In this document: positions 34,854 through 63,811 of the stretch, piece after piece
Numbering within the stretch: position 1 is the first letter of the stretch
How the letters are laid out: each line of letters begins with the position of its first letter
Assembly (NCBI GenBank): GCA_037179385.1
Contig: CM074193.1
Coordinates: forward strand, 7,895,547 to 7,959,546
Length of the DNA stretch: 64,000 nucleotides
From: Holothuria scabra
Lineage: Eukaryota > Echinodermata > Holothuroidea > Aspidochirotida > Holothuriidae
Direction: 5' to 3'
Program-made: the position numbers and the translations under genes
The notes under the pieces: generated by a model
What the model saw: the letters and a program-made list of their open reading frames with translations, nothing else
Database searches by the model: none
What the model was told of the DNA's origin: nothing

Positions 34854-37800
34854 CTTAAAAATCTGGAGTTTATTTTGAAGAAAAATTAAAATTTTTGAAA
34901 GAAATTTGGCTTTTGTAAGGGTGTTGGGGTGTTTATTAAAGAATCTGTCCTTCATATGGTCAAAACAAAAACGTCAATTATCCGGCCGACAGCTGAATTT
35001 TTTGGAGGTTTCAGTTTGCCAGAAAAGTTTTCTTTTTTTTGAACGAAGATTTGAAAGTTAAGAGCGTATTATATTGGAGAAATTTTGGAATTTAATGAAA
35101 GAAAAGTTCGTTTTGGTTAGGGCATAATGGAAAATTTTCGGTTTTCATTAAGTGATATATGCCTTTCAAGAGCAAAATTAGGTAGAATATCGGGATGATT
35201 AACAGAGTTAACTTTGGTTATTTATTTTACGGAGTATCCATCGAAATTGGAAAATTTTGCCACTTTTAACAATCTGAAGCTTACATTCTGGAGAGAAATT
35301 TCTAATTTTATGACATATTTGGGGGTTTTATGGACTAATTTGATCTTTTTATAATAAAAATCAAGTAGGGAGTGATCTGAAGTTTTGTTGGGGTACTGAT
35401 TATCATCTTACAGATTAAAGTCTGCCTATGTGATGTGTCATGTTTTCTAAATGATACACCTTCCCTTATTCCTCGACGTTTCACTTTCCTAATACCAAAT
35501 AGCCCCTGCAGTTTGTCTGCAAATTTCCCACAATTTTGCACTTTTTCATTCTTTTGTTAAGTTAAAGCTTTCATTGCAAAAAGAAAGCTTATAATGACGA
35601 CTGCTTATTCAAAAGCTGCATAGAAGTCATGAGGAATGCCATTTCTGACTGTCTGAAGGGTTGCGATTTCAAAAATTTTCTGATCGCTTCGCGCCGACCG
35701 ATAGTCTTTCATGCACAGGCGCACGAGCAACCGCGGATCACGAGAGGGGCGGGGGAGACCGCCCCTAAGGTCGATTAAGAGAAAAAGGAAAATAAATTAT
35801 TAAAATAAGAAAAATAAATATGATCTAAATCACACATTTGATTTTAGCACTCAGGCCTGTCTGAGTGTCTGGCTAACTTGAGGTGAAAAGTGGGTTTTTA
35901 ATGTAAATAACTTCAGTTAGGTCCAAACGTATGCCAGACTTTCGTACAGTTGCTCTAACGTAATAGCGATTAATCCAACCGTCGGGAGTATTCACTAACT
36001 AATGACGGGGGTAAGGCCTATCTTAAATTCAAAGTAATTTCGTGGGCCACTAATTATTTTTCAATTGACGACTTCTAGTATTCGTAAAACTAGCCTAAAT
36101 ACCTCATATACAGCAGGTGAGTGTAATCGTTGTCGACTACTTTCTTGCCGAACTGTAAGGGGCGGAGTTGTCCCGGCGAACCTCCCACTTTCTCGTTATT
36201 GCACCCTCCCCTCCTCCCCCTTGTTCACTCTCCTGTGAGCGTGAACACTGTGAAATGAACGGGTGGGTGACATTTGTGAGTGAGGTGGGGATCGGATAGT
36301 CTTCAACTCGTTCGGAGTAAGTCGGTGGTATTGAGCACGGGCGGCGATCTTGGGGTGATGGGGGGATATATCCCCCATGAAATTAGATGGGGGGATACTG
36401 TACACTATATCCATTATGAAAACCAACCTTCAGATTCGGAAACAATGTAAAAAGTTAAATATGCTATTATGAAAACTTCTTTAATAAAACGGAAAAGTAA
36501 AAGATTACAAAAATCCACGCTATAAAATGTAACATAAAACCCCCCGATGGCCCTGCCATCTGGCCTGCCTCGACGGCCGAATTCTAGCAACGGTAATGAA
36601 AATCTACCAGCCCGTTTTCAGTTACACTTACCGTGATCATAAGCCTGACTGAAAAATTATTTGAAGGTACCTTGTAATGTGAAAACGTAGCACATTTTCA
36701 AATACGTTGGAACTTAAAAACCATTTATAGTCTGAAATTCGGACAGTCACGTAAAAAATTTAATTTATTTAGTGGACATTGCAATTATAGTAATTCCCTT
36801 GCATAGTCTCCCCCCCCCCCCCGAAAAGAGACAATACCAATACATTTACTTGTAGCAGTACCTTTTATCTGGAAATTTTCTGATCATTTAGCAGTTTGGT
36901 TTTTTCTTTTATTGAAGTGAAACTTTCATTTCAAAGGATAGCTCAAAATAACGACTGCTTCATTCCTAGTTACAAGTCTGGGAAATGCCATTCTGAGGGG
37001 TTAGATATTTTTACAATTTTCTGTACGCTCCGCGCCAAATGATGGTGGCACTCCGCATAGACAGTATTTTGGTCGAAAAGATTTCTTAACAGAACAAAGC
37101 ATGCTTGTGAATTATTCTTCCTTTGGGGGTAGTATTATGAAGTGACAATTTTTTGGAAAAGAAAGCTCGAAAGCTGACTTCTTAAATTCTAGTTTCGAAC
37201 ACGGTAATGCCATTTCCTGCTGTCTGAGGGTTCTCAATTTTTCAAAAATTTCTGTGCGCTCGACTTAGATGGTCTTTCGGGGAGGATTACACTTTTCGGA
37301 CAAGAAACATTTCTGCTCCCCCCCCCCCCCCAACTGAAACGCTCCCGTACGCCTACGATAATAAAATAAAATATGAAACTTCGAATATATGTGAAGCCAA
37401 ACTTTTTTCTCGGGAGAATGTTCCAATATGGTCTGAGGGTCTGAATCTGCATAATGCTATTCAGTAACCCCCAAAAAACTACAGATCTCCCCCTACTTGA
37501 TTTTTTCTCATGAGAAGGTAAGATTCTTTCATAAAACGCCCAAACTGTCATAAGCTTTACAATTTTTCCCCAATATAAGCTTTATATTGTTAAAAGTGGC
37601 AAAAGTTGCCATTTCCGATGGATACCCCATACAATAAATAACCAAAGCCAACTCTGTTAATCACCCAGCACACTGCCTAATTTTGCTCTTGAAAGGCATG
37701 TAGCTTAAAAAAGCCAAATATTCATCATAACCTTACCAAAAAAACAAATATTCTTTCATTAAATTCCCAAATTTCTCCAATTTAATAAGCCCTTACTTTT

Positions 37801-37999
37801 CAAATCTTCGTTCAAAAAGGGAAAAACTTTCCAGGCAAACTTGTATAGTCTCGTCTCGATGTAACGCGTAACCTCAAAAGAATTTCAGCTGTCGCCTATT
37901 TAACGTTTTTTATTTTTTCCATATGAAGGACAGATTCTCCAATATAGAAACAAACTTAACAAAAGCCAAATTTCTTTCAAAAAATTCCAGATTTTTAAG
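34854..37999. repeat. Large inverted repeat, about 580-bp arms, about 2-kb spacer
   Basis: The left arm (34854-about 35430) and right arm (about 37420-37999) are reverse complements with many differences. Anchors: CTTAAAAATCTGGA, AAGAAATTTGGCTTTTG, GAATCTGTCCTTCATATGG, CGACAGCTGAA, AATCAAGTAGGG. The spacer holds partial direct copies of another module (see 35560-37275). No ORF of a transposase is visible. It could be a foldback element or two copies of one element inserted head-to-head. Confidence 0.75.
35560..37275. repeat. Repeated module with a CGCTCCGCGCCAA core
   Basis: A module reading GAAAGCTT...ACGACTGCTT...AATGCCATTTC...TCTGAGGGGTT...AAAATTTTCTGTACGCTCCGCGCCAA occurs at about 35560-35715, 36905-37050 and 37150-37270, with further copies at about 39085-39170 and 40605-40670 (the last inside the 500-bp hAT element). 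Order of sub-blocks is conserved; identity is moderate. Confidence 0.6.
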
Positions 38000-39345
38000 T
38001 ATCTGTTGCAAACAAAGCCCAAAATTTCGGCCCAATGTGTTTTTTAGCCAGAGGGGTAAGGTGTCCCGGTTTGAGAACTTTTACAAGAAACTAGAAGCCG
38101 GGGAAGGAGCATGATTTTAATTTTATAAGTGTTGCAATAATTCTTGCTTTTTCATTACTCCGTTTGCCTTTATTACTGCCATAAATTTCAAAAGTCATTT
38201 GCCAGGACAAAATCCAAGTACTTCAAATAATGAGGGACTGATGGCTGTTTTATGGTGTACCGGAAATTGCTTTAACTTCTTTCGAAAGACTTTTCCAAAC
38301 ACTTAAGGTATACCCAACTCACAGTAAAACAATCACCGAGTTACACGTCAATTTGTTTAAATTAAATGTCCTCTAAAACACTTGTCGAAGTTTCAAAACG
38401 TCTCAGCCCCCGGCGCAAAATTGCTGACAAGTTATCCATTCATACCGATTCGATTTGCCATGCAAAACCATGTCCCTAGAGAAGTTTGGTTAGTGGAGCT
38501 CAACTGAGCTTTCCTGCCCTTATCCATGCCTATTTTGCTCACATTCAAAGACTGATATATGTTTTTAATTCATATATTTTTTTTTCAAAATTGCTTTAAT
38601 TGACCTACATTTTAGCATCAGAGACACTTCAGCCAGTCAACTTTCATATGAAATTGAGAAAAATCCCCCTCCTATTTAGTAACATATTGCAAAAACTGTC
38701 CAAATGTTCCATCTTGATGATATTTTGGTAGGATTCTTGCGTATACGGCAATGAATACACGGGAGAAGACTTGGTCAAGTTAAAAAGAACCACTGTCTCT
38801 GTTAGAAATCAGATAACCATGCAACGAGGACAAAAGGCACCTGGGTGCTTAAGCCTACCCTTAAGGGATTAAATCTATAGTAACAATAGAAAAAAAGCTT
38901 TCTGGCAGATGAGAAGATGTGAATAATGAAAGCTTTCTGCAATATAAGCTCCATATCTACATATTTTTGTTTAAAAAGGGCAAAAATTTCGGCGCCCTTC
39001 GCCCGCCGCAGTACGTCTCTGATACAGTGGAGTTCACACTTGAAATAAGAAAACTTCGGAAAACTTAGCTACTTCTTACAAGCCTGAAACATGCTATTTC
39101 CGCCGGTCTGAGAGGTCGCGATTTTTCAAAATTTTCTGTACGCTCCGAGCCAACAGAGGATGGTCTTTCGAGCAAGACTTCATATTCTAGGCAGGGAACC
39201 ATTGGCCTACAGTACTCAAATGCCGCTCTCAAACACGCCTATCATCAGATACCTTTCAACCCTGACAGTTAGTTGAGTAGTATGTGTAGATGAATTCTTT
39301 GGTTATGGAAGTGTTTAAATGTTATTAATGTTCAATGTTGCAGAA

Positions 39346-40079
39346 CAGTGACGTAGCTAAAGGAGGTAGGGGGCGATTTCCCCCGTCTCGAAAAAGTGCA
39401 AATTTTGGAAATTTGCCATTTGAGAAACCAGTCAAATACAGCGCGGTTTTCCCAACTTTTCCTTCAAAATTCCGAATTCTTCCTAATAAAAGCTCCATAT
39501 TTGTAATAATTAGTATAAGAAAGGCAAATTTTTTAAAGCAGTCAGCGGTAAATTTTCCGAGAGGCTACATTGCCGATCCCCTCAAATTTTCTTTAATATA
39601 GGTTTTTCTATTCAAAAGGCAGCAAAGTTTCGGGAGCTCTATGAATGTCGCCTAGAGGCCTCGATCCGCACTCCTTTGATTACATTATGCAACAACAACG
39701 ATCTTCAGTCGACATGTTATCTCAGAGACATGCTAATATGAAACGCAGATTTTTCGACAGCCCCCCAATATTCAAATTTCGTTGCAGAAAACCTTGAATC
39801 TAAACTATTTTCTGCGATACAAGCTCCATATTTACAAATGTGTAAAATGACCTAAATTTTCAACGCGCTCCGCAATTCACGTACATAATGCAGTAGTTTT
39901 CACACTTAAGAAAAAATGGAATCGTTTTAATTAAAAAAAAATCTTGCTGGTAGAAAAAGCGAAAAAAGAAATTAACCTAAAAAAGGTACCTTTTTAATTG
40001 GCGTAGGGTGAGGTGCATGGTCCAAAACTGCCCCCCCCCCCCAAGCACACACAATTTCATATTTCTTCCTACGCCACTG
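39346..40079. mobile_element. Candidate hAT-like element (734 bp)
   Basis: Starts CAGTGACGTAGC; the right end, reverse complemented, starts CAGTGGCGTAGG. The flanking octamers TTGCAGAA and CAGCTAAA do not match cleanly, so either the duplication has decayed or the ends are mispaired. The interior shares style (fold-rich, poly-C) with the 40448 element. No transposase frame. Confidence 0.45.
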
Positions 40080-40109
40080 CAGCTAAAGACTTATGATAAA
40101 GAAAAGAAA

Positions 40110-41450
40110 AAATGAAATTGAAAAGTTTGAGATTCATTATATTGACTTTGTATGTGTAAAGCACATTTGGCTAAATGGTCTTATATTTGTAGCAGTTTTT
40201 GCCTACAAATGTACGGCAGGTAAGTGCTGAGTACCACGGATGATACACTTAGGCCTATTAATTTTCAATTGTTCATTAAAACCACGGAATGTCAGCTAGA
40301 TTCTTACGAGGTGGAATAAAAAAGTACCCGATGAAAATTAAAATATTTTGGTTCATTATATCAATTTTGCATGTGTAAAACACAGCGAAATGACTTCATA
40401 TTTGAAGACATTTTTGTACACAAATGTGAGTGCTAGCTAGCACAGACCAGTTGCAGAGCTGCCATATGGTCAGGGGCCTGGAAAATCGAAAACCTGAAAA
40501 AAAACAAAGGATACATAAAGAAAAAGACGAAGAAAAATTAAAACCACTATTTCTTAACAGTTCTCTCAGTGTTTTTCCTATTCATATGCTGTGAAAAGGC
40601 TTTAGAAATGCCATTTCCAGCGATCTGAGAGGCATTTTGGGCCAAAACTTTCTTGCGCTCCGCGCCAACTCATGGTGGCCCGGATATTTCCCCCTAAAAG
40701 AATTTAGTCCCCCTCCCCCGAATTTTTTCCCGCGGAGGCCCATGGATAGAAAATTTAAACAAGTTTTAATAGAAAAACTTGTTGAGGAGAAATGGCAAAA
40801 TAGTCTTCTACCTGGTGCGGAAAACCAAATGGAAAGTCTGGAAAGACGTGGTTTCGATCGTGCTGAGGCTCGGGGTATTTACTCCTTCAAAGCGCCCCTG
40901 CAGACCATTTTCGCCCCCTCTGACCGAAATCCCTAGCTCCGCCACTGGCACAGACAAATTTCTACACAAATGTCAGACAGCTTAGTGCCAGCAGGGAGGC
41001 GTTATAACACCTCCCTGGTGCTAGCTAGCACCCTTCTCGTAATGTTGATCGTATTTAATTTTTAATTGTTTATTTAGACGACGGAACGACACCAAAACAC
41101 TTGAGAGGCAGAATAATACTTGTTTGCTTATATGTATTTGAAGGTTGAAATAAAGCGTTCCTTCAAAAAAAGGGGGGGGGGGGTAGAATAATAAAGTTCC
41201 GATGAAATTTAAAACTTTTTGGTTCATCATATCAGTTTTGTATGTCTAAAACGTTTCTAGTAAAATGGATTCACATTTGAAGACAATTTTGTACACAAAT
41301 GCATGGCAGCTTAGTGCTAGGTAGCATGCTTCTAGTAATGATGCTCCTATTAATTTTTAATTGTTTATTTAGACGAGGAAATGACACCTAAAGACTTACG
41401 AGGTAGAATAATTAAGTTCCGTCAAAATTTAATGTAGATGTTAATTAGTG
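40110..41450. repeat. Diverged tandem repeat interrupted by a hAT element
   Basis: Copies start near 40120, 40342 and 41210 with (G/A)TTCAT(T/C)ATAT(T/C)(A/G)(A/C/G)TTTTG(T/C)ATGT-type sequence and continue ACAAATG...GCTTAGTGCTAG...TTTTTAATTGTTTATTTAGACG. The middle copy is split by the insertion at 40448-40947 and also holds a poly-G run at about 41170. Confidence 0.65.
40448..40947. mobile_element. Non-autonomous hAT transposon, 500 bp, perfect 8-bp target duplication
   Basis: GCACAGAC occurs at 40440-40447 and again at 40948-40955, directly flanking the element. Terminal repeats are CAGTTGCAGAGC (left) and CAGTGGCGGAGC (right, reverse complemented), 10 of 12 identical. Removing the element restores a continuous copy of the host tandem repeat. 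8-bp duplications with CAGTG ends are the hAT signature. A 99-codon open frame inside shows no transposase motif. Confidence 0.9.
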
Positions 41451-42119
41451 TGTAAATGCACACCCGTACGTTTTACCACATTATATTACGTGTGCCCTGT
41501 TTGCAGTGCGGCCACATAGCCGAAGTCGAGGCTGGAGGTGTAACGCAATCACATCTTTAATTGTTTTATCAAAGGTCGTGTAAACAGTATATCAGGCATT
41601 CTGAATTCGTGCCCCCTTTCCCCTCCAAATTTTCCCGTTTCACGATCCTTAAAGTACAGAAGAACCGATCTAAAACAAACTGAATATCTTATTTAACATT
41701 CATACCATATGCATGAATTTTTAGCCCAAATTGTTTTATAATATCGCTCAAATATTCCGAGTGCTAACTAGTAGCACAATTGTCCTCAAATGTGAGCCAA
41801 ACTTTTTCTCCTAGCCTTTGTCGAGTCTTTCGGGCGAAATTTTGTACCCTCCCCCTCCTCTGGATAGCTGTAACCTCTTCTTCTTCTTTCGTTGTTTATT
41901 GCCCTTTTGAAGGTGGTCTCATTTTCCAGTTGGGCTATGTCCGGGGTGGGGGTGGGGGGCTTGTTCCAACTGGATATGGTTTTAGGAAAGTATGCAATTG
42001 CCAAAGGCACCGACACTACAGGTAATATTTTTAAAAGACTGTGAATTTGTCCTATAGTGTGGCTGGAATGGGGGACAAGAAATATTCTTGAGTAGGGACG
42101 GCCAATTTGTTATGTAAAA

Positions 42120-42990
42120 TCTTGTGACAAGTAGAGACGTCAGTATAATATCATGTCAACTTCAAGAATTTGCCAATGAAGAGAAGTGAGACCCATGTTA
42201 CAACATGATATAAGTGATGCTTTCAGTTCTCTGGAAGGGTCCAGCCTGACAAACCTATCTGCCCTAGTTTTGATTATTTTCTAGTTTCTTTTTCCCTGTG
42301 GTAGTTTGAGGAGACCAAACTTAGTGGGAGGCGTACTCAAGTTGAGGACGCACATAAATGAAGTAGGCCTTTTCTTTAACATGGGAAGGACAGCCATGCA
42401 AATTACGGGATAGAAAGTTTAAAGACCTATAGTTGCCGATAGCAACTACATTATTAAAATGAGGGATCCAAGAAAGCTTCGAGTCCAAAGGTAACTCCAA
42501 GGTAACACGATTATTTAACAGACTCAAAATTATGTCCTGCCAGTTGATAGGTAAATTTAAGGAGTTTTGTTTTCAAGGTGGTGGAAAGAACATAACATTT
42601 ATTTGGATTCAATTCCATACACCAGTCATTTGACCACTTATATAGGGAATCAAGGTCAGATTGTAGACTATTTTGGTCGAGGGAAAATTCTATCGATCTG
42701 CCGATAAAGAAGAGCATCGCCTGCAAAGAGCCTGATCTGGGAGGCAACAACATCCGGGAGGTCATTCATGAAGCATAAAAAGAACAGGGATCCAAGGACA
42801 GTACCATGTGGAACTCCACTGAGAGCTGACCAGGCTTTTGTTGGAGGTCTGCCAGCTACACTGTGTACGATTTGGAGATAAGACTTAACCCAATTTAGGT
42901 AATTGCCCCTCTGTTTTACACCTTTAAGGCCGGGCAGGGCTGAGGGCGGACAGATATGTGGGGGCACGCAGATCCCATGCGAGGGTTAAA
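42120..42990 (-). mobile_element. LINE reverse-transcriptase fragment, decayed
   Basis: Minus-strand translation shows ordered RT blocks: WSALSGVPHGTVLGSLFFLC, NDLPDV, LFAGDALLY where an FADD catalytic box is expected, then DLDSLYKWSNDWCMELNPNK, LGVxL-like VTLELPLDSKLSWIPH and IYVRPQLEYAS, followed by stops and KLENNQN. Frame changes and stops mark it as dead. The catalytic Asp pair is altered (AGD). Confidence 0.85.
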
Positions 42991-43369
42991 AGTAGGGAGC
43001 CTGGTATCGTAATATGGTGTTAATAAAGTAAGAAAGATAATTGTTGGCCGAAAAGCCTTGACAAAGGTAGGGTTCGCAATTTTTTAGAAAGTATCTTATC
43101 CAGAGTTCTTCAACTACGCCCTCTTTCTCTGCGAGGGCCATTTAAATGTGCAGTGTTGTGATTGTGATTGCAATTCGAAGAATACTGTATCTGAGACTTA
43201 CATGGAAGGAAGTTGATAGCCTTTCGTGGTGACAAAAAAAAATCAAGTTTGTGTGAAATGTTACTCCTACATGGCTGACTCTAAAAACGAGGGAAATCTG
43301 ATCCTAAAGCCCTGGTCTCTTATCGTATTATTGTAAATTTGCATCTCGTGTTGGCTGTAAGTGTAACGT

Positions 43370-43760
43370 TAGGCTCCAAGTGGTAGCGTTAGGCCTAACG
43401 TTAGCCTAACTGTGTTTGGCCGCTAGGCTAGAGTAGTAATGAACGTTACCCATGAGTCTACGAAGTTGCCCACTTTGTCCTCTCATAGGCCTAGACCTGT
43501 ACACAGTAATATGGTCTAGACCTAGGTAGGCTATATTATAAAACTACAAGGTAGGCTAGGATAAAGTCACCAGTATCAACCCTTTAACTAGGAACTTCTT
43601 GGAATTTTTCACCCAAGTATTGAAATGACGTAGGCCTAGGCTGCCTAGGCCTTTAGTTAGCCTAGGCCTAGGCCAAACTCAAATGTTCTTGTTAATCCTA
43701 GCCTAACATTAGATATTATTAGGCCTATAGCTAACATGCCTTCAGAAATAGCCTAGCTCA
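43370..43760. repeat. TAGGCCTA / AACGTTAG motif cluster
   Basis: Dense TAGGCCTA, CCTAGG and GTTAGGCCTAACGTTAGCC-type sequence, the counterpart of the cluster at 33020-33340. No gene. Confidence 0.6.
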
Positions 43761-44939
43761 CCTTGAAAGCCATACTGGAAAGTAGGGCCTTTCACAGAAA
43801 GATCTTTGGATAACAGAAATGTACGCCAACAAATTTGGTGTATGGCGTACCCGGCTGCTACAGGGAAAATTACAACAGTTGGCATACAATTGCAACAATT
43901 GGTATAATTCCAAACACCTCCACCTTGGCGTGATTCTTGGGCCTATGGCAAATGCACTTTCTGGTGTGGCTTGAAAGTTTGACTTTGCCAAGGCTACCCA
44001 GTATTTAACCCCCTGTACAGTGCGTAGTATTCAAATTTGGATACCAGTATAACAGTATTCAACTACAGGCACTTGGCACTTTAGTATGCTGCATAAGCTG
44101 GCCAACACTAGGCCTATACATAGCACAGTCTTATTTGTAGAAAGCGGTCTGTTAGTTTTTGCCCTCAATATTTTCCGCCCCTAAAAATCTTGGAGTGGAA
44201 AGTAATGTTTTAACTTACATGTGTTAAAAATAACTTTTAACTTTTCCTAGGCCTAAAACTTTTTCAACATTCTCATTGAAAAGAATGAATTGTATGACCT
44301 TTTTTTAAATGTCAAGTATAGTCACAGCCTTATAAATTTTTACGTATAAGTAGTCTGTGTATCTATAAGTAGGCTTATGCTGAATGTGTGAATAATTGTT
44401 CACAGCACTGAATACCGTATACCTGTATGTGTTAGTATACTAAAGTCTACAGTGAGAATGTACAGTATGTTTCGTTTCATTGCGTTTATTTGTTTTTTTC
44501 TCTTTTCCATAAGAAATACAAAATAGAACAAACTTAGATCCTTTACAATTGACAAAAGAGAAAGGAATTCGTCTAAAAAGTCTAAAGGCTTAACGAGAAG
44601 ATCCACTCCCCAAAAAGCAAAGCAATAATTTAGTAATGAAAAAAAAAAAGAAAAAGAAGAAGAAGAAGTTGCTTGGAAAGACGTCAATATGGCATTAATT
44701 GGTGTTGCGTTGAATAGTAAAAGACATCTTCAGTCTTCTTCAGTTCACAACTCCAAAAGGCTAAGACAGCCATCACAGAGTGCACAGATAACAGTTAAAA
44801 GAAGTCAACAAGGGCAACACAACCAAAACAAAAAGTGCAATTAGGAACTAAATTGAAATACAGACAAAACCTACAGACAAAACCACAAACAAAACAACCA
44901 CAAAGCAATCAGTGCAAGTAAAAACAAACGGCAAGGGCC

Positions 44940-45430
44940 CTAAAGAGTTGACTGAATGAGGACCCATGTATTTGTCGATGGGTGTCTGATCCACCTATGG
45001 GAGAGGATCCAGTTAGAGATAGCAGCACGAAAGGATGAAACAGAAGGTTCTATCTTAATTACATGGGGGATAGCATTCCAAAGGCGAGTACTTCTAACAA
45101 AGAACTGGTATTTGAATGCCTCAGAGTGCAGGGCCTGAACATGATTATACCAGTTAGCATGCCTGATGGAAGGGGTGATAAAAGGTGGGAATGGAATGTT
45201 CACAAGGTTGTTTCTAATTTTGTGAAACATACAAAGATCAGCTAAGGCCCTTTGGTGCTGCAAGGATTTCCATTTTAGAGTCTGGGAGATTTTTGTGAAA
45301 GATCTGCACTTGAGCTGTAATCATAGTAATTAAGAACAAAACGTGCTGCAGTTTCAATTTAGTGTAAGGATTCCAACATGTAGAAGCGTAATCAAGATGA
45401 GGACGGATAATGGCAAAGTTTGATGAAGTT
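44940..45430 (-). mobile_element. LINE ORF2 C-terminal fragment, decayed
   Basis: Minus frame: FAIIRPHLDYASTCWNPYTK, LQHVL, a stop near ILAAPKG, then FKYQFFVRSTRLWNAIPHVI and SVSSFRAAISNWI, the usual 3' block of CR1/L2-like ORF2. Because this 3' block lies upstream (on the minus strand) of the RT fragment at 42.1-43.0 kb, the two are separate insertions or a rearranged one. Confidence 0.8.
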
Positions 45431-46916
45431 TGAAACTTTAAGGAAAAGTTGTTGGAATCCTCATTTTACTTTCCGCTCCTCCAAAAAGATGTTTTCTGTT
45501 AAAAATAAATGGGCCGTTTTTGAAGGGTGGAAAGTAACGAGGGCAGAAACTAACGTATCTTCGAACTGCAGACCTTCCACACTCCTTAATTTCTTGAGAA
45601 GTGTGGCAAATGACAAAGAAAACAATTAAACAACACAAAACAAACTCAACCACAAAACTGACTCCAGATGCGCAATCCTTTACAATTAAATAAGGCAGGC
45701 ACCACATAGAAAGCTATTTTGCGGTTGTATATTTGTACTAGGAATTCATGCTTTGTCTACCAAGCATTGTTTGTGCTCATAGGACAGGCCTGAGCTGCCT
45801 GATTGCATAAGTGTAAGATATGCTGGTACAAACCCTATTGATGCTGCTGTATGAAAAGTCGTTGTCCATATCTACAGTATTTCACGTTTGCAGCATTGTC
45901 CTTTCAAAAAGTGATTGTTATTGACAAAACCATGTCAATGAATTGAAATATCTTATTAATGCTCTTTAAGAATGGAATAAGGTAGATTTTAGATGGTAGA
46001 TGGTAAAATGAGTCTTTCATTTGTACTAGGCCTAGCTCCTATATACGCCCATGTGCTATTTTTTTTTAATGTTGTGTTAAGCCGAGTGAGTTAGATTTTT
46101 TTCCATCCTGTTGACTTGGCCTACATCCTTCATGTACTTTCACCTTTTGTTGCTGTTTTTTTTTTTTTTTTCTACTCATTTTTGGGAGCTTGTGCTCATA
46201 ATTTGTTTTTCTCTATTGGTTTTGCAACTCTCTTTTCCAGAGCTTTTTTTAAGGGTTGCAACTCTCTTCTTTGGACCCTTTTTTATCACATACTTGATTA
46301 GCCGTAACCTGACAGGTATTGGTGCTGCTCTCAAGTCTTCAAGATAAGGCTAGACAAGACATGTACTGCCACCTAGCTTAGCCACCTGGCTAGGCTATAG
46401 CACAAAGAGGAAGACATATTTTATTACTGAAAAGTTTATGGATTTCTGTCAATGTTTTAAACTTTTTATTGTCTCAATGATCGACTCATAAAAGCCTTGA
46501 TAACAAGATCTGTTATGGTAGGAAGCATGTGTTAAATGTTGTACTTGATAACGTATGCGGATGCCTTGTGGTTAAAGGAAACCCCTAATGTTTCTGGCAA
46601 AGGTCTAAAGTCACCTGGGATCACTAGATGTCAAAAAATTAAATCTCCAAAAAATCACAAGGTGACATATTCAAACAAAACTGTGTTTTTCGAACAGATA
46701 GCATTTGACTAGTGACTGAGAGAAATGAGGCATAACACTGTCCCATGTATAGCATCATTTGGAAACCTGCATCATGAAACCATAATGCATTTGCACATTC
46801 TGGTCTTTTCTCATTTTGCAGGGAAAATGTATTTTCCAGTTTGCTCATCATTTCTATATTGCTGATCTCATGATGACACATTTTTGTTCTGAGTGGCATG
46901 GGCAGTGCAAGGCAAC

Positions 46917-63811
<16,895 letters not shown>

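Larger units (their letters stand above)
34200..46916. other. Repeat-rich intergenic block between HDAC8 and POLQ
   Basis: No host gene recognised. It is composed of transposon fragments, inverted repeats and poly-C/poly-G runs (about 36811, 37318, 40031, 41170), listed separately where resolvable. The parts without a feature (for example 38000-39340, 43000-43370 and 45430-46910) show only short, unrelated open frames. HDAC8 and POLQ are divergently transcribed, so their promoters should lie in or beside this block; I could not place them. Confidence 0.6.

Noticed and set aside
36196..36426. 76-codon minus-strand ORF
   Set aside because: Short, in repeat-derived sequence with G-runs; no recognisable domain.
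40637..40936. 99-codon ORF as a transposase remnant
   Set aside because: Lies inside the 500-bp hAT MITE, but shows no catalytic or dimerisation motif of hAT transposases.
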